A stretch of 64,000 nucleotides of DNA from Carya illinoinensis (GCF_018687715.1 NC_056761.1:13619001-13683000); one strand, 5' to 3'. Shown: positions 1 to 13,888, counted from the stretch's first letter. The notes: generated by a model from the sequence alone, not told the origin. Numbers and translations: made by a program.

Positions 1-341
1 AGGTCTGGCTTAGATTATTGTTAACACGATAATAAAGCTAATTTGTCATTATTCAGATGTTAACATAACTAACATTCAAATAAGTGGCACTAATTTTTTC
101 TTTATTTAAGAAAATCTCTCTTTAAAATGAATCCATTTTGCTTAACTAGTTGTATTTGAGTTAGGATGAAAACACATTACCAATTCAAAACCTATTTTAA
201 AACCTATTTTGGAATGCATTGCACTTGGTTCAATGTTAATACTTGTCATGTTTGCTATAATTTCAGATTTGTTATTTGCTTGAGTTAATGAAAATGCCCA
301 CAAATTCTAGTGCGAGCTCTCCTACTCAAGGTACCCCTGCC

Positions 342-1225
<884 letters not shown>

Positions 1226-4120
1226 CCCTGCCCCTAACCCTACCCCTACCCCTACCACTATGCCTACCACTATAGAAACTTGCCCCACCCCCAAGCCCAA
1301 CAAGAAAACTGCTTCCATAGTTTGTCTCACTTCACCAAATTTGATGGTGGTGACCCAATAACCCCTAAGCCAAGTATAACTATTGTGGTAAAATTTATGG
1401 ACGCAACTATAGGAAACATGGAACCTCAGAATTAAAGGTGCACTTAGAAGAGCAATGTAAAAAAATTTCAATTCTAATATCTTTGCAAGAGAAGAGCCAA
1501 TCTACGCTAGAAATTAGATTTGAAAATGGCGGATGGGAGTAGTGGGGGTGCAATGTTGAAGGGGTACATGAAGTATGATCCTAGGGAGTGTAGGATACAC
1601 CTAGCTCATATGGTCATCATGGATGAGCTACCTTTCAAATTATGGATGAGATAGGGTTCTAAGCGTATTCTCACTACTTGGAACCAAGATTTAAACTTCC
1701 TTCTCGCCACACGGTGGCAAAGGATGTAAAAAAAAAAATTACCGATTTGATAAGAGAAGTTGAGGGGGTTTTTTGGCAGGTCAGTTTGTTTACCTCACCA
1801 CTGATAGTTGGACATCGGTCCAAAATTTAAATTATATGTATTTGACTTGTGATTTTGTTGATTGTGATTGGATATTGCATAAGAAAATTCTCAAATTTTG
1901 TCAAATTACAGATCACAAGGGTGAGACGATTGGGAGGGTCTTGAAGGCCACTATAAAGGAGTGGGGGTTGACATGCGTTGTGACATGCACAGTTGATAAT
2001 GCCTTGTCTAACAATGTCACATTGGGATATCTTAAAACCTTTCTTAGAGAGACAAATAAAACAATCTTGGGTGGTGATTATTTGTATGTGAGGTGTGCGG
2101 CACATATTCTTAATCTTATTGTTAATGATGGTTTGAAAAATCTTCATGGTTCGATTGCTCGGGTCAGGACTGCTGTGAGATGGGTGAGATCTTCTTCTGC
2201 AAGATTGGAGAAATTCAAGGTTGCTGCAAGGTCTGCGGGCATAACATCAAAGAATGGGCTTTGTACTGATTTGACTATATGATGTAACTCAACATTTTTT
2301 ATGTTAGAGGTGGTCCAAGAGTATAAGTTGGCATTTGTATTATTGGGTGATGAATATGTAAAATATTTTGATGATCACAGGGGATTGGGGAAGCCTATGA
2401 CTGAGGACTGAGATGTTGTATCTACTTTCATAGATTTTTTGAGGCTTTTCTACGAGGTTACCACGACTTTATCTGGTCTTTGTATCTTATATCCTATCAT
2501 TTTTGTTAACAAATATGTAAGGTAAAAGAAGAATTAGACGAGATTATCATGGGCGGTCACACTAGGCTGCTGGAGATGGCATTTTCGATAAGGGAGAAGT
2601 ACGACAAGTATTAGAGGGGAGATTTCAATAGGCCAATATGTTATTATATATACATATTGTCCTTGACCCCTGGTTTATGGTGGATGGTATGGTATATGGA
2701 TTGGGTATTGCCTACAAGCAAGTATGGGCAGAGCATATTGCATCAAAGGTTAGGGAAACCCTTGATAGATTATTTGATAAGTTTACCATCTTGTGAGGTG
2801 GTAAGATTGCAGCACCTACGCCCATCCCCCCACCAGTTCTAGATGCCATGGCAGAGAAAAATGTAGATTGGATTGGAATGATAGGATGGAGCAGAACCCC
2901 TTCACAAAGAGTGCTGAGGGAAAGTCAGAAATAGATAGATACTTCTTCGCAGCAGATCTTCAACCATATGTATGAGACTTTGATATCTTAGCTTGTTGGA
3001 AGATGAATGTCCCAAAGTATCCCTTTTTTGCATAGATAGTTTGCAGTATTTTGGCCATCCTTATTAGTATCGTAGTCTTAAAATCAGCCTTTAGCACCAG
3101 AGGGTACATATCGGATCCATTCTGGAGCTCATTAGATCCTATCACTGTGGAGGCTTTGAGTTGCACGCAGAATTGGATCACGGGGAGTCCAATTCACGTT
3201 CCAGATGTTTTTGATTATTATCAGGTCAACACTGAGGAGGAGGGTGCTGATCAGCCTGGATATGGTAATTTGTCACTTGAATTCAATTTTCTTATTTTCA
3301 CTTATTTATTTTCATTTAATTGGTGCTAATTTCAAATTTAATTATTGTAGTGATACCTGGGACGGAGTCTACGGTTACCTCTGCAACAGTATGACTTCTT
3401 GTATATTAGACCCACCATTACCATGGTTTGCACAATTTGTCCCTTCATTTTTTTTTCATGTTTATAAATTATAACTTTATATTTATAATTCTAATTTGTT
3501 TATTTTTAACTTATTATTATTGCAGGCTTTATGATCTTGAATTTGATTCTCACAGCACTCAACACAACTCAGTGAACTCAGCGCCACCCAAAATTGATCA
3601 AACTTCCCAATGTTATGATTTTGTTAATTTACAATTAGTTGTAATGTTAATAGTACAATTTGTAGTATTTATTATTTTTATATGTGTTTGTAATTTTGTA
3701 ATAGTTTATTAGTTGTCTCAATTTGTATCATTGTAAATTTGTAATAGCTTAGTGCCTTAGTGATGGTTATTACTTAGTACTTAATAGACTAATAGTATTA
3801 GTTAGAACGTGGAACTCAGTAATTAGTATATAATTAATAGTTTCTATTCATAATTTTTTTTTTCAGTTTTTTAATATATAAATATAGTTGTAGTTAAATT
3901 TTGGGCCCAAAAACAGGTTTGAATGTGTTTTTGAGCCATTTTGGACCTAGATAATCGAAATGGGCCAAAGGCCCAAATGTAGCTGGGAGGGGGGCGGATA
4001 GTTGGATGTCCACCTCCGAACCCCCGTCACTAGATGGGGTACCCCGCCCTCGCATGGACTAGGGTAGAGCACATGGACAAAAACCTTCCCTCGTCCATGC
4101 GGGGGCGGGTAGCACCCCTA

Positions 4121-4214
4121 CCTTGGATTGCTAACTTGGTCCTTTATATAGGGGTGGATTATTGTTGATTAGTATAATTTAATCATTTCCTTAAATCTTA
4201 AGATCTTGATTATC
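4121..4214 (-). repeat. Tat 3' LTR fragment between hAT and LINE
   Basis: The sequence beginning ccttgga-tgctaac, followed by the tatatagg and ggatta blocks, matches 18300-18393 in the other LTR. It ends in the LINE target duplication (4200-4214). It shows that hAT and LINE inserted about 95 bp apart in the same LTR. Confidence 0.85.
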
Positions 4215-4388
4215 GGTTCCTCTCTCTCTCCGGAAAGGTGGGGTGTTTTCTCTCTAAGTTTCTTGAAACTTAGAGGATTCCTCTTGGACTCAGTCCGAAG
4301 AGTTAAAAGAAGGTTACGATCCTGTTATAATTTGCAGTCATTCTCAAGACTTCATATCAGTATAGTTCTCAGAACAAGCTCGAGGTTC

Positions 4389-5784
4389 ATGGCAGAGGAG
4401 TTAACGAATCTATATGAGGGACTCTATCTCATGGAGGTAGAAAAACAAAAAGTTCTAATCCCGCAAAAGGAAATTTCGCTATCTGAAGAAAAGAGGAAGA
4501 GATGTCTAGCAGTATTGGTGATAGCCGAAAAGGAAGTGAATAAAGGAGCATTTTGAGCTATGATGAGTAAAGCTTGGCAAGTAACAGGACGGGTCTCTTT
4601 CAAAGATCTTGGGCAAAACAAATTTCTAGTAGAGTTCTAGAGAGCCTTGGAGAAGACAAGGGTCCTTAAGAGTCGTCCTTGCACCTTTGACAGGTTTCTA
4701 GTCAACATACAAGACTGTGAAGGTTGCCTAACGCCCAAAGACTTGTCTTTCACGAAGGAGAACTTCTGGATACAGCTCCACGATCTACCATTTGCAGGGA
4801 TGAATAAAATGATGGGGGAGAAACTAGGCGCGAAAATGGGTGAAGTTCTTGCAGTAGATGTTGATGTAGGTGGCATGGACTAGTGTGGGGTAAATACCTT
4901 AGGGTGAAAGTTCAAGTTAACATCACCAAAGCACTGTCAAAAGGTAGTTTCATCAACATAGGAACTCAACGATACTGGATCCCATTCAGATACGAGAGAC
5001 TGCCTTTAATTTGTTTTCAGTGTGGGGTCATCAAGCACCTTGGACCCTCGTGTCCAAATCCTTCACTTGAGGGAAAATATCGGGAAGGAGAAGGAATGCA
5101 GTACGGTCAGTGGTTACGAGCTAGCCCCCCAATGAGAAGCAACTAGAGTTATTCAAAAAAGAAAAATGAATTTGCAAACTCAGATGATTGGCGCAAAAAA
5201 AAAATGAGTCCAGTAAATTCGATGATGACGAGCTGGTGCATGGAGCTAAAGGCAGTAGTCTTGAGAAGTCTAATCACATTGACGGAGATAGCTCGAGTAC
5301 CAATATCTCTCAGAGCCCTTTCATGAGGAAGGGCAACCCATATGAAGGTGCAGAAAGGCATGGGCAATCTAACCAGGTAACTCCAACCACCCTCATCCCC
5401 CATACTTATCCTGACATGCATACTGTAGCCCCAAATGAGTCTCGGGTAACCTCTCCAGTTGTATCCCCTATTGTTGTCTTGAATTCAGTAGGGTCAGATA
5501 GCCCAGTAAGGCAGGATACCACCTTCAGCTTACCCTCTCAGAACTCCCCTCTCAAGCCTCTGAGAATTGGTCCATCAAAATCAGGGCCCACTTGGAAGAG
5601 AAGGGCCAGAGGCCTAGGACTCTCAACCCAACAAAAAGAGTATGATACACCTATGAGGGATATTAGTAAGGCAAAACAGAAAAGGAAAAGTGTAGATATA
5701 CAGCCAAGACCCATCATGACCAGGAAACGAGTTAAACAAGCTTGCATGGCAGTGGCTGCTAAGCAGCCCTGCCACTCCCCATGA
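4389..5784 (+). pseudogene. LINE ORF1 (nucleic-acid-binding protein), broken
   Basis: ORF1 of plant LINEs encodes an RNA-binding, gag-like protein that packages the transcript. Here an ATG at 4389 opens a frame with an acidic, charged start. Stops at about 4555, 4638 and 4881 and frame changes break it. The domain matching ORF1 proteins of plant LINEs (FDRFLVNIQD, FWIQLHDLPF) is at about 4690-4800. A CCHC zinc knuckle (CFQCGVIKHLGPSC, spacing C-x2-C-x4-H-x4-C) lies at about 5019-5060. The final frame, 5188-5784, is Ser/Pro- and Lys/Arg-rich. Its TGA overlaps the ORF2 start in an ATGA arrangement at 5781-5784. Confidence 0.85.
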
Positions 5785-8700
5785 AACACTTAGCATGGAA
5801 CTGCCTAGGGCTTGGGAACCCTCGGACAGTTCAAGAGCTTCACCTTATGGTGAAGGAGAAGAGCCCGGATGTCATTTTCCTAAGTGAGACCAAGTGTAAA
5901 AGAGAGAGGATGGAATGGATCAGGAACAAACTAAACTATGATCAAAGCTTCACTGTGGACTGTGTTGGTAGAAGTGGTGGCCTTGCCTTCTATTGGAAGA
6001 AAGAGGTGGAGGCAGAGTTGAATTCTTACTCAAATCACCACATCTCCTTAACTATACACACTGATGCATTGGAAAGGAGCAGTATTCTAACTGGCTTTTA
6101 TGGACAACCAATAGCTGCTAGAAGGAAAGAGAGTTGGAGTTTAATTAGACTCATACATTCCCATATCCAGTGCCCGTGGTTATGTTTGGGAGACTTTAAT
6201 GAAATCGTCCTACAAGAGGAACAATTTGGCTCTCATGCTAGACCATTTCATCAAATGAAGGCTTTCAGAACAGTTATTGAGGACTGTGGCCTGGAGGACT
6301 TAGGTTCCAGTGGGGACAGTTATACTTGGAGTAATAGAAGAGAGGGTTCAGAATTCACTAAAGCCAGGCTGGACAGAGCTTTTGTTAATAAGGATTGGAT
6401 GGATCTCAAGTACCACAATTCAGTGTAAGTCTTACCAGCTCAGTGTTCAGACCATAATCCCATTCTTGTTACATGCTCAAGTTCTAATGCAGGTAAAACT
6501 CATAGACCTCGTATCTTTATATATGAAGCAGCATGGGGTAAGAGGGAGGAATGCAGCCTCATAGTTAAACAAGCTTGGCTTTTAAGCAGTCATCTCAATC
6601 CTAAAATAAGAGCCTCTCAAGAAGGGCTTAAGATTTGCAGTGAGAAGTTGAAAACCTAGGGTAGGAAAGTATCTCAAGAACATAACAAGAAATTCTCAGA
6701 TAAAAGAGAATGTCTAAGAAGGATGCAGGAAGCTAATATAGGTCATAACAATGAACAAATCCAGCAAATTCAAGCAGAGATCGATAAACTGTTAGAGGAT
6801 GAAGAACTAAAGTGGAGACAAAGGGCAAAACAAAGATGGCTCCAAGAAGGAGATAGGAATACTAAATTCTTCCACCATTGTGCTTCACACAGGAAATTGG
6901 TCAACACAATTAAGAATATAGCCAATGAGGAAGGCTCCACAGCCAACAATCAGGAGGAAGTAAGTCTGGCATTTCAAGATTTCTATACGAACCTTTTTTC
7001 TACTTTTGCTCCTAGAGGCAGTGCAACCATGCTTCAATCTTTCCAGCCCCGAATCTCATGTGATATGAATAGATCATTAACTAGACCATACTCCAAAGAG
7101 GAAATTGAAAGAGCCATTTTTGAAATGAACCCTTTAGGTTCACCAGGGCCAGATGGGTTCCCAGCTCTATTCTACCACCAGCACTGGCCAACAGTTGGTA
7201 AAGAAGTCACTGAGGCAGTTATGGAACTCTTGAACACAAGGAAGGGATTTAAAGACATTAACCGTACCTTTATATCCCTTATACCAAAGAAAAAAGTCCG
7301 CAAGTCTGTTACAAATTTCAGACCTATAAGTCTTTGCAATGTCTTCTATAAGATCATTGCCAAAGTGGTAGCAAACAGACTAAAAGTCATCCTGCCAAGT
7401 GTCATATCTTCAAACCAAAGTGCATTCGTGCTAGGAAGATTAATCTCTGACAATGTGGTTGTGGCTTATGAACTCCTGCACTCGATGAAGAACATACTCA
7501 AAGGTAGATTTAATGGATATATGGCCCTCAAGCTTGACATGAGCAAAGCATATGATAGAGTAGAATGGAGTTTCTTACAAACAGCAATGTTAAAGATGGG
7601 TTTTGATAGGAGCTGGGTGGACTTGGTGATGGAATGTGTAACAATAGTTAGCTACTCAATCCTAGTGAATGGCATCCCTCAGCCAACCTTCCAACCAGCA
7701 AGAGGAATACGGCAGGGAGACCCCCTCTCTCCCTATCTCTTCATTATTTGCTCAGAAATACTAACCTACTGTCTGAACTAGGCAGAATCTCAAGGAGCAA
7801 TAACAGGAATCCCAGTGGAAAGAGGTGCCATGAGAGTTACTCATTTATTTTTTGCAGATGACAGTCTTGTTTTCTGTAAATCCAACCCAGAGGAATGGAG
7901 CAGACTGCATCATATTCTGTCATCATTTGAAATGGCATATGGACAGCACCTCAACCTTGAAAAGACCTCCATCTTTTTCAGCAGCAACACTAAGCCAGAC
8001 ACTCAACTCTCCATTTTAGAGCTAGCAGGCATCAAAGCTACATGAGCCTTTGACAAGTACTTGGGTCTACCATCTTATGTTGGTAGGAACAAACAAAAAG
8101 CCTTCAGTTCATTACTTGATAAAGTCAAAGGCAAGATTTCAAACTGGAGAATCAACATGCTGTCTCAAGGAGGTAAAGAAATTCTGCTAAAGTCAGTTCT
8201 ACAGGCCATCCCAACATATAGCATGAGTATATTTCTCTTGCCTAAAGTCATCTTAAAAAGGCTTAACCAACTCCTACAGTCTTTCTGGTGGGGCCAAAAG
8301 GAAAATAGATCCAAGATTCATTGGACTAATTGGAAGACCATAGGAAAATCGAAAAGCAAAGGAGGATTGGAGTTTAGGGACTTCGAACAGTTTAATCTAG
8401 CTTTACTTGCAAAGTAAGGATGGAGACTCATACAAAACCAAAACTCCCTTGCTGCCCAGGTACTTAAAGCAAAATATTTTCACAATTCAAATTTCCTCTC
8501 AGTCAGGAAGAGAGTCTCGAACTCCTATGTATTGAGAAGCTTCCTTGCAGCCAGGCATGTTCTTGAAGAAGGTCTGTTATGGAAAGTAGGCAATGGCCAA
8601 AAAATTAAGATTTGGCTTGATAAATGGATGCCAAGGCCATCTTCCTATATGATACAATCCCCTGTGAGCATATTAGACAAGGAGGCTTCAGTAGAACGAC

Positions 8701-9884
8701 TTATCAACCCAGAAACCATGCAATGGAACCTCCCCTTAGTCCACTCTATCTTTTTAGAAGAGGAGGCAAAGCTAATCTGCAACATGCCTATTAGTCCCTG
8801 TAGAAACCAAGATGTTCTATCCTGGAGGTGTTCAAACAATGGAAAGTTTTCTGTAAAAAGTGCTTACCACTTGCAGGGTACTATGAGGGAGGATAGCATG
8901 GGACAATCCTCTAAGCACAACACTGGATCAAAATTATGGGATAGGCTGTGGAACCTCAAAATTCCCAATTGAACAAAATCCTTTCTATGGAGAGCAGCAA
9001 AGGAGTCACTTCCAACTAACCTCAACCTGAGAAAAAAGAAGGTGGTGACATCTCCCTTGTGTCCCATCTGCCTCACTAAAGGGGAAACAGTTTCCCATGC
9101 TCTATGGTCATGTAAGTTAGCTCAAGATGTATGGTATTTAAGCTCGAGGAAAATACAGAAGATGAGTATCTTTGCAGAGTCTTTCAGAGAGCTTCTTGAA
9201 TCAATGCTAGATATAATACCCTCAGAAGTAATGTGTGAGATGGCAGTAACAACCAAACATTTGTGGCATAGAAGAAACTGTCTAGTATTTGAGAACTCAT
9301 TCACTTCACCTTCTAAACTCTCCAAAAAGATCCAAGTAGAGTTGGCTCTCATTAGATCAGAAACTGAGCTCAGAACAGAGAAGTAGCCGAAACAAAATCT
9401 AAATCCTCAAACTTGGACACCTCCCCCCTTAGGAGTCTACAAAGCAATCTGGGATGCTGCAATAGATAAGGTAAATTCTAAGGTGGGAATTGGGGTTGTA
9501 ATTCGAGACTCTAAGGGCCTTGTGATAGCTACTATGTGGGCATGCAAGACTATGAACCCGGATCCCATACTAAGGGAAGCAGCTGCTGCTCTTCGAGGTA
9601 CATCCCTCTGTGTTGAGCTGGGGCTCAACTACATCTTGCTGGAAGGTGATTCGTTAGAGGTAGTCAAGGCAGTGCAACACTCAGAAGAATGTTGGTCTTC
9701 AGCTGGCCTTGTGATCAGAGACATAAAATGTCTCCTTTCCAAATTCAGTTGCTGGTCCATTAAACACGTACCTAGGAAGGGCAATGGCGTTGCTCATGGT
9801 CTGGCCAAGCATGCTTTGTCATATCCGGATGAATGTATTTTGTTGGAGGATTACCCTCCTTGTATTCAAAACTTGTTTCAATGA
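5781..9884 (+). pseudogene. LINE ORF2: endonuclease, reverse transcriptase, RNase H; broken
   Basis: ORF2 nicks target DNA and copies the LINE RNA at the nick. The domains appear in order. The AP-type endonuclease (5781-6428) has WNCLGLGNP, SETK and GDFNE motifs. A linker follows at 6429-6722 with stops. The reverse transcriptase (6723-8417) includes the PDGFPALF and RPISLCN blocks, and the catalytic FADD is at 7851-7862. The zinc-finger-like zf-RVT region (about 8840-9110) has SVKSAYHL and CPICL. A C-terminal RNase H (9437-9884) starts GIGVVIRDS and contains EGDS and HVPRKGNGVAHGLAK. In-frame stops interrupt it at about 7780, 8043, 8415 and 8970, with others in the linker. Domain content marks the plant L1 clade that acquired an RNase H. 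The catalytic residues I can see are intact, so the decay is mostly stops and frameshifts. Confidence 0.93.
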
Positions 9885-9938
9885 ATGAATGAATGATCTA
9901 CCTTTGAAAAAAAAAAAAAAAAGAAGATCTTGATTATC

Positions 9939-10212
9939 AAATTCCCAGGATATGCTTTAAGAAAGGTTTTGGAACCCGCTGGATAAGGGTATCCTGACTT
10001 GACTGCCCGTGAGTTCCTTGCTACGAACTTAGTCAGAGTGTTGGAAGGCAATATTTGTAGCTTCCATTCTCGGCCCCGATATCGTTTCGCTCAATTCGAA
10101 GGCAATCATTCAAATACCAAATAGTGGCAGAAAAAATTATTTCTTATTTCTTGCCAGGGATGGGAGTTCCCTGGTAGAAAAGTTGATAAGGCAGAGTTCC
10201 CAGTTCGTGACA
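9939..10212 (-). repeat. Tat 3' LTR fragment right of the LINE
   Basis: It continues the LTR after the LINE: aaattcccaggatatgctt at 9939 matches aaatttctgggatatgctt in the 5' LTR near 18395. The LTR start, read on the minus strand, is placed at 10212 because the sequence there begins TGTCACGAACTGGG; this boundary is inferred since the other LTR is truncated before reaching it. Confidence 0.6.
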
Positions 10213-10645
10213 TTTGGGGGAAAGTCCCTAATGATAAAATAATAGTCTTTACTCTCTCCCAATGAGAGTAAGCTCGATTTGAGAGGGTCTATTCTTGGGT
10301 TGAGTGTAATTTGGAATTTGTTTGGAGGCCTTGTTGACATAGGTCCATATCAATAGGTTTGTAGTGGTTGTCGCCTGCCGAAGGAGTAGGTGGCTTTCCA
10401 TGACAAGAAAAGGCCCGTTGTGACCTCGCTAGAGAAGGAGGGAAAATGGCCTCGCCATGAGGTCGAGGAGGTGCTTGAGCCTTACGAGGCCTCAACACCT
10501 TTAGGAGTAGATTTGGAGTCTCCTTGCTCTCTAGACAATTGCAGTTGATCGCCTCAGATTCTTATAGGGAGGCAGTCTCTCGTTTAAGAAGGTTTTCTTG
10601 ACTTACAAGGTCTAGGAGATTTGATGGGGGCAAGCCCTCACGGAT

Positions 10646-11963
10646 TTGGCCACTGCCCTTGACATTGAGTTCCTTTCTCAAGAACTCGAAACTGCCCAAT
10701 TGCCCAACTTTGTTCTTCTGTCTACCCCGCCAGTTGACCTGGAGCTAGTCGACGAAAAGGACGATGCAGACATGGACGCAACTTTCTCTTGTGGTCTCTT
10801 GGACTATATCAACATTCCCCATGATACAAATTTGACCGGGGAAGCTGAGATCCGAGTCTTGATTGACAAGCAGTTGGTTGAGCTTGAATCTCAAGGTGAA
10901 GCAGGCGAAAGAGAGCCTACCCTGGGCTCCCTTCCCTTAACTATCTCTAGCAGTGAAAGCCTTGTACTCCCCCACGACCTGGAGTCTAGTTGGGGTAGGG
11001 TTTTGATTCCCTCTTTGCTTTTCAGTGCCTTTTTGGGGGCGATGAGGGACCTTCCTCATCCCTCGTTATCGAGAAGAGGGCATCATCTTCCCTGTCCGGG
11101 AGGATGAGCTTGTGGCAAATTCTAGGTGCGCAGAAGGGTAAGGCAAAGGAGAAATTGCCAATGGTCGACCTCGCAATAGTAGGTTCATCTTCAACTACCT
11201 CGAAGGTGAAGTCCTTCCAAGGCCCATTGTCCCTTCCTCGAGGCGAGGAGAATGTTGGCACAATTCAGCCCTTGAATATGGTGGGGCCCCAGGCAAGGGG
11301 GGATTCTTCTTGCACTATGGCAGACCATTTAAGAGATCTCTTCACCTCGGTAGGTTGTTTGTTTGGTTTGGCCTCTACTTTCCTCTCGTTTGGGTTTGGA
11401 TTCTTATGAAGTTAAGGCCAGGCACATGTTCACCTTCTGGGTGCAGAAGGAGGTTGCATGGCTATAGACTGAGAAGGCTAAACTAGAGGTGATCGTCAAG
11501 AGGCCAACAGCTTCATACGAACGTTGGAGGTTGGCCTGGCCAGTCTACATGAAGACGTGGTCAAACTCAAGGGGGAGCTTGATTGGGCGAGGGGAGAAGC
11601 CATTTGCACCCACTTTGAGTTGCGGGTGCTTTAAGAAGAAAAAGCTTCAAGACAAGGATAGTTGTTCCTTCTGGAGGCAAAGTTGCAGGAGCTAGGAGAC
11701 TCTGCATCAAATTATTTGAGGTCGCGGCAAAGAGCGAGGAAGCCTGTCGTCATTTGGGGCTTGACCTGGATGAAACAAAAGGGGCATTGGAGGAGCTATC
11801 CAGTCAAAATTTTGTGGTGAAGAAGGATTGCGATGGGACGAATAAGAGACAGAGCAAATTGACAGATTCCATGTTGCGTCTTGACCTAAGGATCAAAGCT
11901 TGTGATAAGCATATCAAGGAATTAGAGTCTGAGTTGGCTGCTTCAGGAGAGGAAATTGTTTGA
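10646..11963 (+). pseudogene. Antisense ORF of the Tat element (coiled-coil protein), broken
   Basis: On the strand opposite to gag-pol, between INT and the 3' LTR, three overlapping or adjacent frames (10646-11107, 11104-11409, 11489-11963) read as one decayed protein. The first part is acidic (LELVDEKDDADMD). The last part has heptad-like Leu/Glu/Lys spacing over 11540-11950, suggesting coiled coil. Tat and Ogre elements are known to carry such an antisense ORF related to the Pfam 'putative gypsy type transposon' family. The position fits, but the diagnostic N-terminal domain is not visible here, so the identity is inferred. Its function is unknown. Confidence 0.5.
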
Positions 11964-12437
11964 CTTTCCCCTTAACTCCTAGCGACCAAATCTGTTCGTA
12001 ATAGGGCTTTCAGCTATGGCTATTAGCTCATCTTGGAAAAGTTGAGGACCTTCTTGTTGGTGAACCTTAGATCGACTTGAGGACCCTGGACCATGAGCCC
12101 TTCAAGCCTAACTATGCTTCCTGCTAGTACATTGACTCTCTAAGAAGGGATACCTATCACAACTTGTTCCTAGCTCTGCCTCCTCCATCTTCTCCAGCTC
12201 CTCCTTAAGCAAGGTGCCTTTCTTTCTTGTTTGCAATAGTCATTTATTTATTTTTGTTTAGGCTGGTATTTCTTGTAGATGGACACTTCCTCCTGTGTAA
12301 ATTGATTATAATAATTGTCTCATATTATGTGTAAATTGATGTTTTACTTTGGACATTATGCGTTTCAAGTGTTTGACTCTCTTAGTACTCTTATAAGTTT
12401 TGCTAATACTTGTGTTCTACGCATCATGATTGCGTGG

Positions 12438-12845
12438 GCACCCATTTCATCACCGTGAGTCTAAGGACTCAAGCTCAGTGGGCAAGGGGTGCGTAGTCTG
12501 AGTACTTAAGCACCCATTTCATCACTGCGAGTTTAAGGACTGAACCTTAGTGGGTGACGGTCACTTAATCTAAGGATTTGCACTCCTGTTTCATCACCAT
12601 GAGTCTAAGGGCTTGACCTTGGTGGGCAAGGGTTGCTCAGTTTGAGGACTTACTCGCCCGTTTCATCATCGCGAGTCTAAGGACTCAACCTCGGTGGGCG
12701 AGGGTCTCGCAGTCTAAGAACTTATGCACCTATTTCATCACCGCGAGTCTAAGGACTCGACCTCAGTGGGCAAGAGTTGTGCACTCTAAGGATTTGCATG
12801 CCCGTTTCATCAATGCGAGTCTAAGGACTCGCCCTTAGTAGGAGC
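12438..12845. repeat. 72-bp tandem repeat, six units, in the Tat 3' region
   Basis: Units start near 12438, 12510, 12580, 12653, 12726 and 12796 (spacing 70-73). Each carries a core like ccgtttcatcaccgcgagt, then ctaaggactc, then a cctcagtgggcaagg block. Units differ by scattered substitutions. Position is between INT and the antisense ORF. The 3' untranslated regions of Tat/Ogre elements are known to breed such minisatellites. Confidence 0.92.
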
Positions 12846-12929
12846 TACGATTTAGATTTAGAGATGCAAAACAATCAACTTTATTCATTACTCTTTGCTT
12901 CTTATTGATACAAAGTCAAGAGTAGAAAA

Positions 12930-13888
12930 TCAAGGATAGTATCTCTTTATATGCTCGGAGTTCCACAAATGTGGTAATTCTTTTCCCTGGGCGTCTTTTA
13001 AGAAGTATGAACCTGGTTGATTGTTGGTGATAACAACGTACGGTCCTTCCCAATAGGGGCCAAGTTTTCCTTCTTCTTGCATGGTTATTCTGTTTTCTCT
13101 TAAGGACAGGTCACCTATCTTGAAGGTTCTGGGCTTGACTCTTTGGTTGAAGTAACGTTCGGTTCTTCTTTTATTGAGGGTCATTAGGGCCTTAAATTTG
13201 TCTCGTCGTTTATCCAATAGGTCAAGGTGCTCTTCCAATACTCCATCGTTCTACCTTTGATCAAAATGCTGGATACAATAGCTTGGTAACCCTATCTCCA
13301 TAGGGCCACAACCTCGTTTCCTTATGTTAAGGCAAATAGGGTTTCCCTTGTACGTGCATAGGACGCTTGGGAGCTCTTCCATCCACTCTCCTTTTTTTGT
13401 CTACAAGCTTCTTCTTTAGGATCTCGAGTAGTGATTTGTTGGTTGCTTCTACCTATCTATTGCTTGAAGGTGTCCTGGGAAGGAGTACTTGAACTAAATT
13501 CCTAGCTCTGTACACTATTCTCGATAATGCTGCTAGTCGAATTGCCTTCCGTTGTTCGAGATGATGCTCTGGGGATCCCGCACCTGCATACGATGATCTT
13601 TCATAGGAACTTGGTGATGTTTCTTGTCGTGATTGTCACCAGGGGTTCTACTTCTAAACATTTGGTGAAGTAGTATATGGCGAACACAAACTTTACTCCT
13701 CATTTCTCTAGTGGGAGAGGCCCTACCAGGTCAACTCTCGATTGTGCAAATGACCAAGTGGACATTATGGAGGTCAGCTCCTCTAGCGGACAGTGTGATA
13801 TCAGAGCGAATACTTGGCACTTCTCGCATTTCTTGACAAATTCCTTCGCGTCCCTGAGGGCATGAGGCCAATAGTAGCCCACCCTCAT
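12930..13888 (-). pseudogene. Tat integrase, broken
   Basis: Integrase joins the cDNA copy to host DNA. Reading on the minus strand, 13888-13700 contains the end of the zinc-binding N-terminus and the start of the core (YYWPHALRDAK, KKCEKCQ, VDLVGPLPL). 13238-12930 contains the C-terminal part (RVKPRTFKIGDL, LGPYWEGPYVV) and ends with WNSEHIKRYY, typical of Tat integrases. The middle, 13239-13699, is interrupted by stops and frameshifts but still shows DDE-core-like pieces. The protein is not functional as read. Confidence 0.88.

Larger units (their letters stand above)
4215..9923 (+). mobile_element. L1-type LINE, nearly full length, with 15-bp target duplication
   Basis: The element is bounded by a perfect 15-bp repeat, aagatcttgattatc, at 4200-4214 and 9924-9938. 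It ends with a 16-base A tract (9907-9922) preceded by a short TGAA repeat. Both ORF1 and ORF2 are recognisable, so it is essentially full length at 5.7 kb. It lies inside the Tat LTR; the LTR reads on without loss on either side of the duplication. Several stops and frameshifts make this copy inactive in retrotransposition. Confidence 0.95.

Noticed and set aside
1229..1258. Telomere-like CCCTA/CCCCTA repeats
   Set aside because: Short, and in frame with the hAT transposase start as Pro/Thr codons; no extended telomeric array.
12438..12845. CRISPR-like array
   Set aside because: The whole unit repeats without unique spacers, units diverge along their full length, and the context is a plant retrotransposon.
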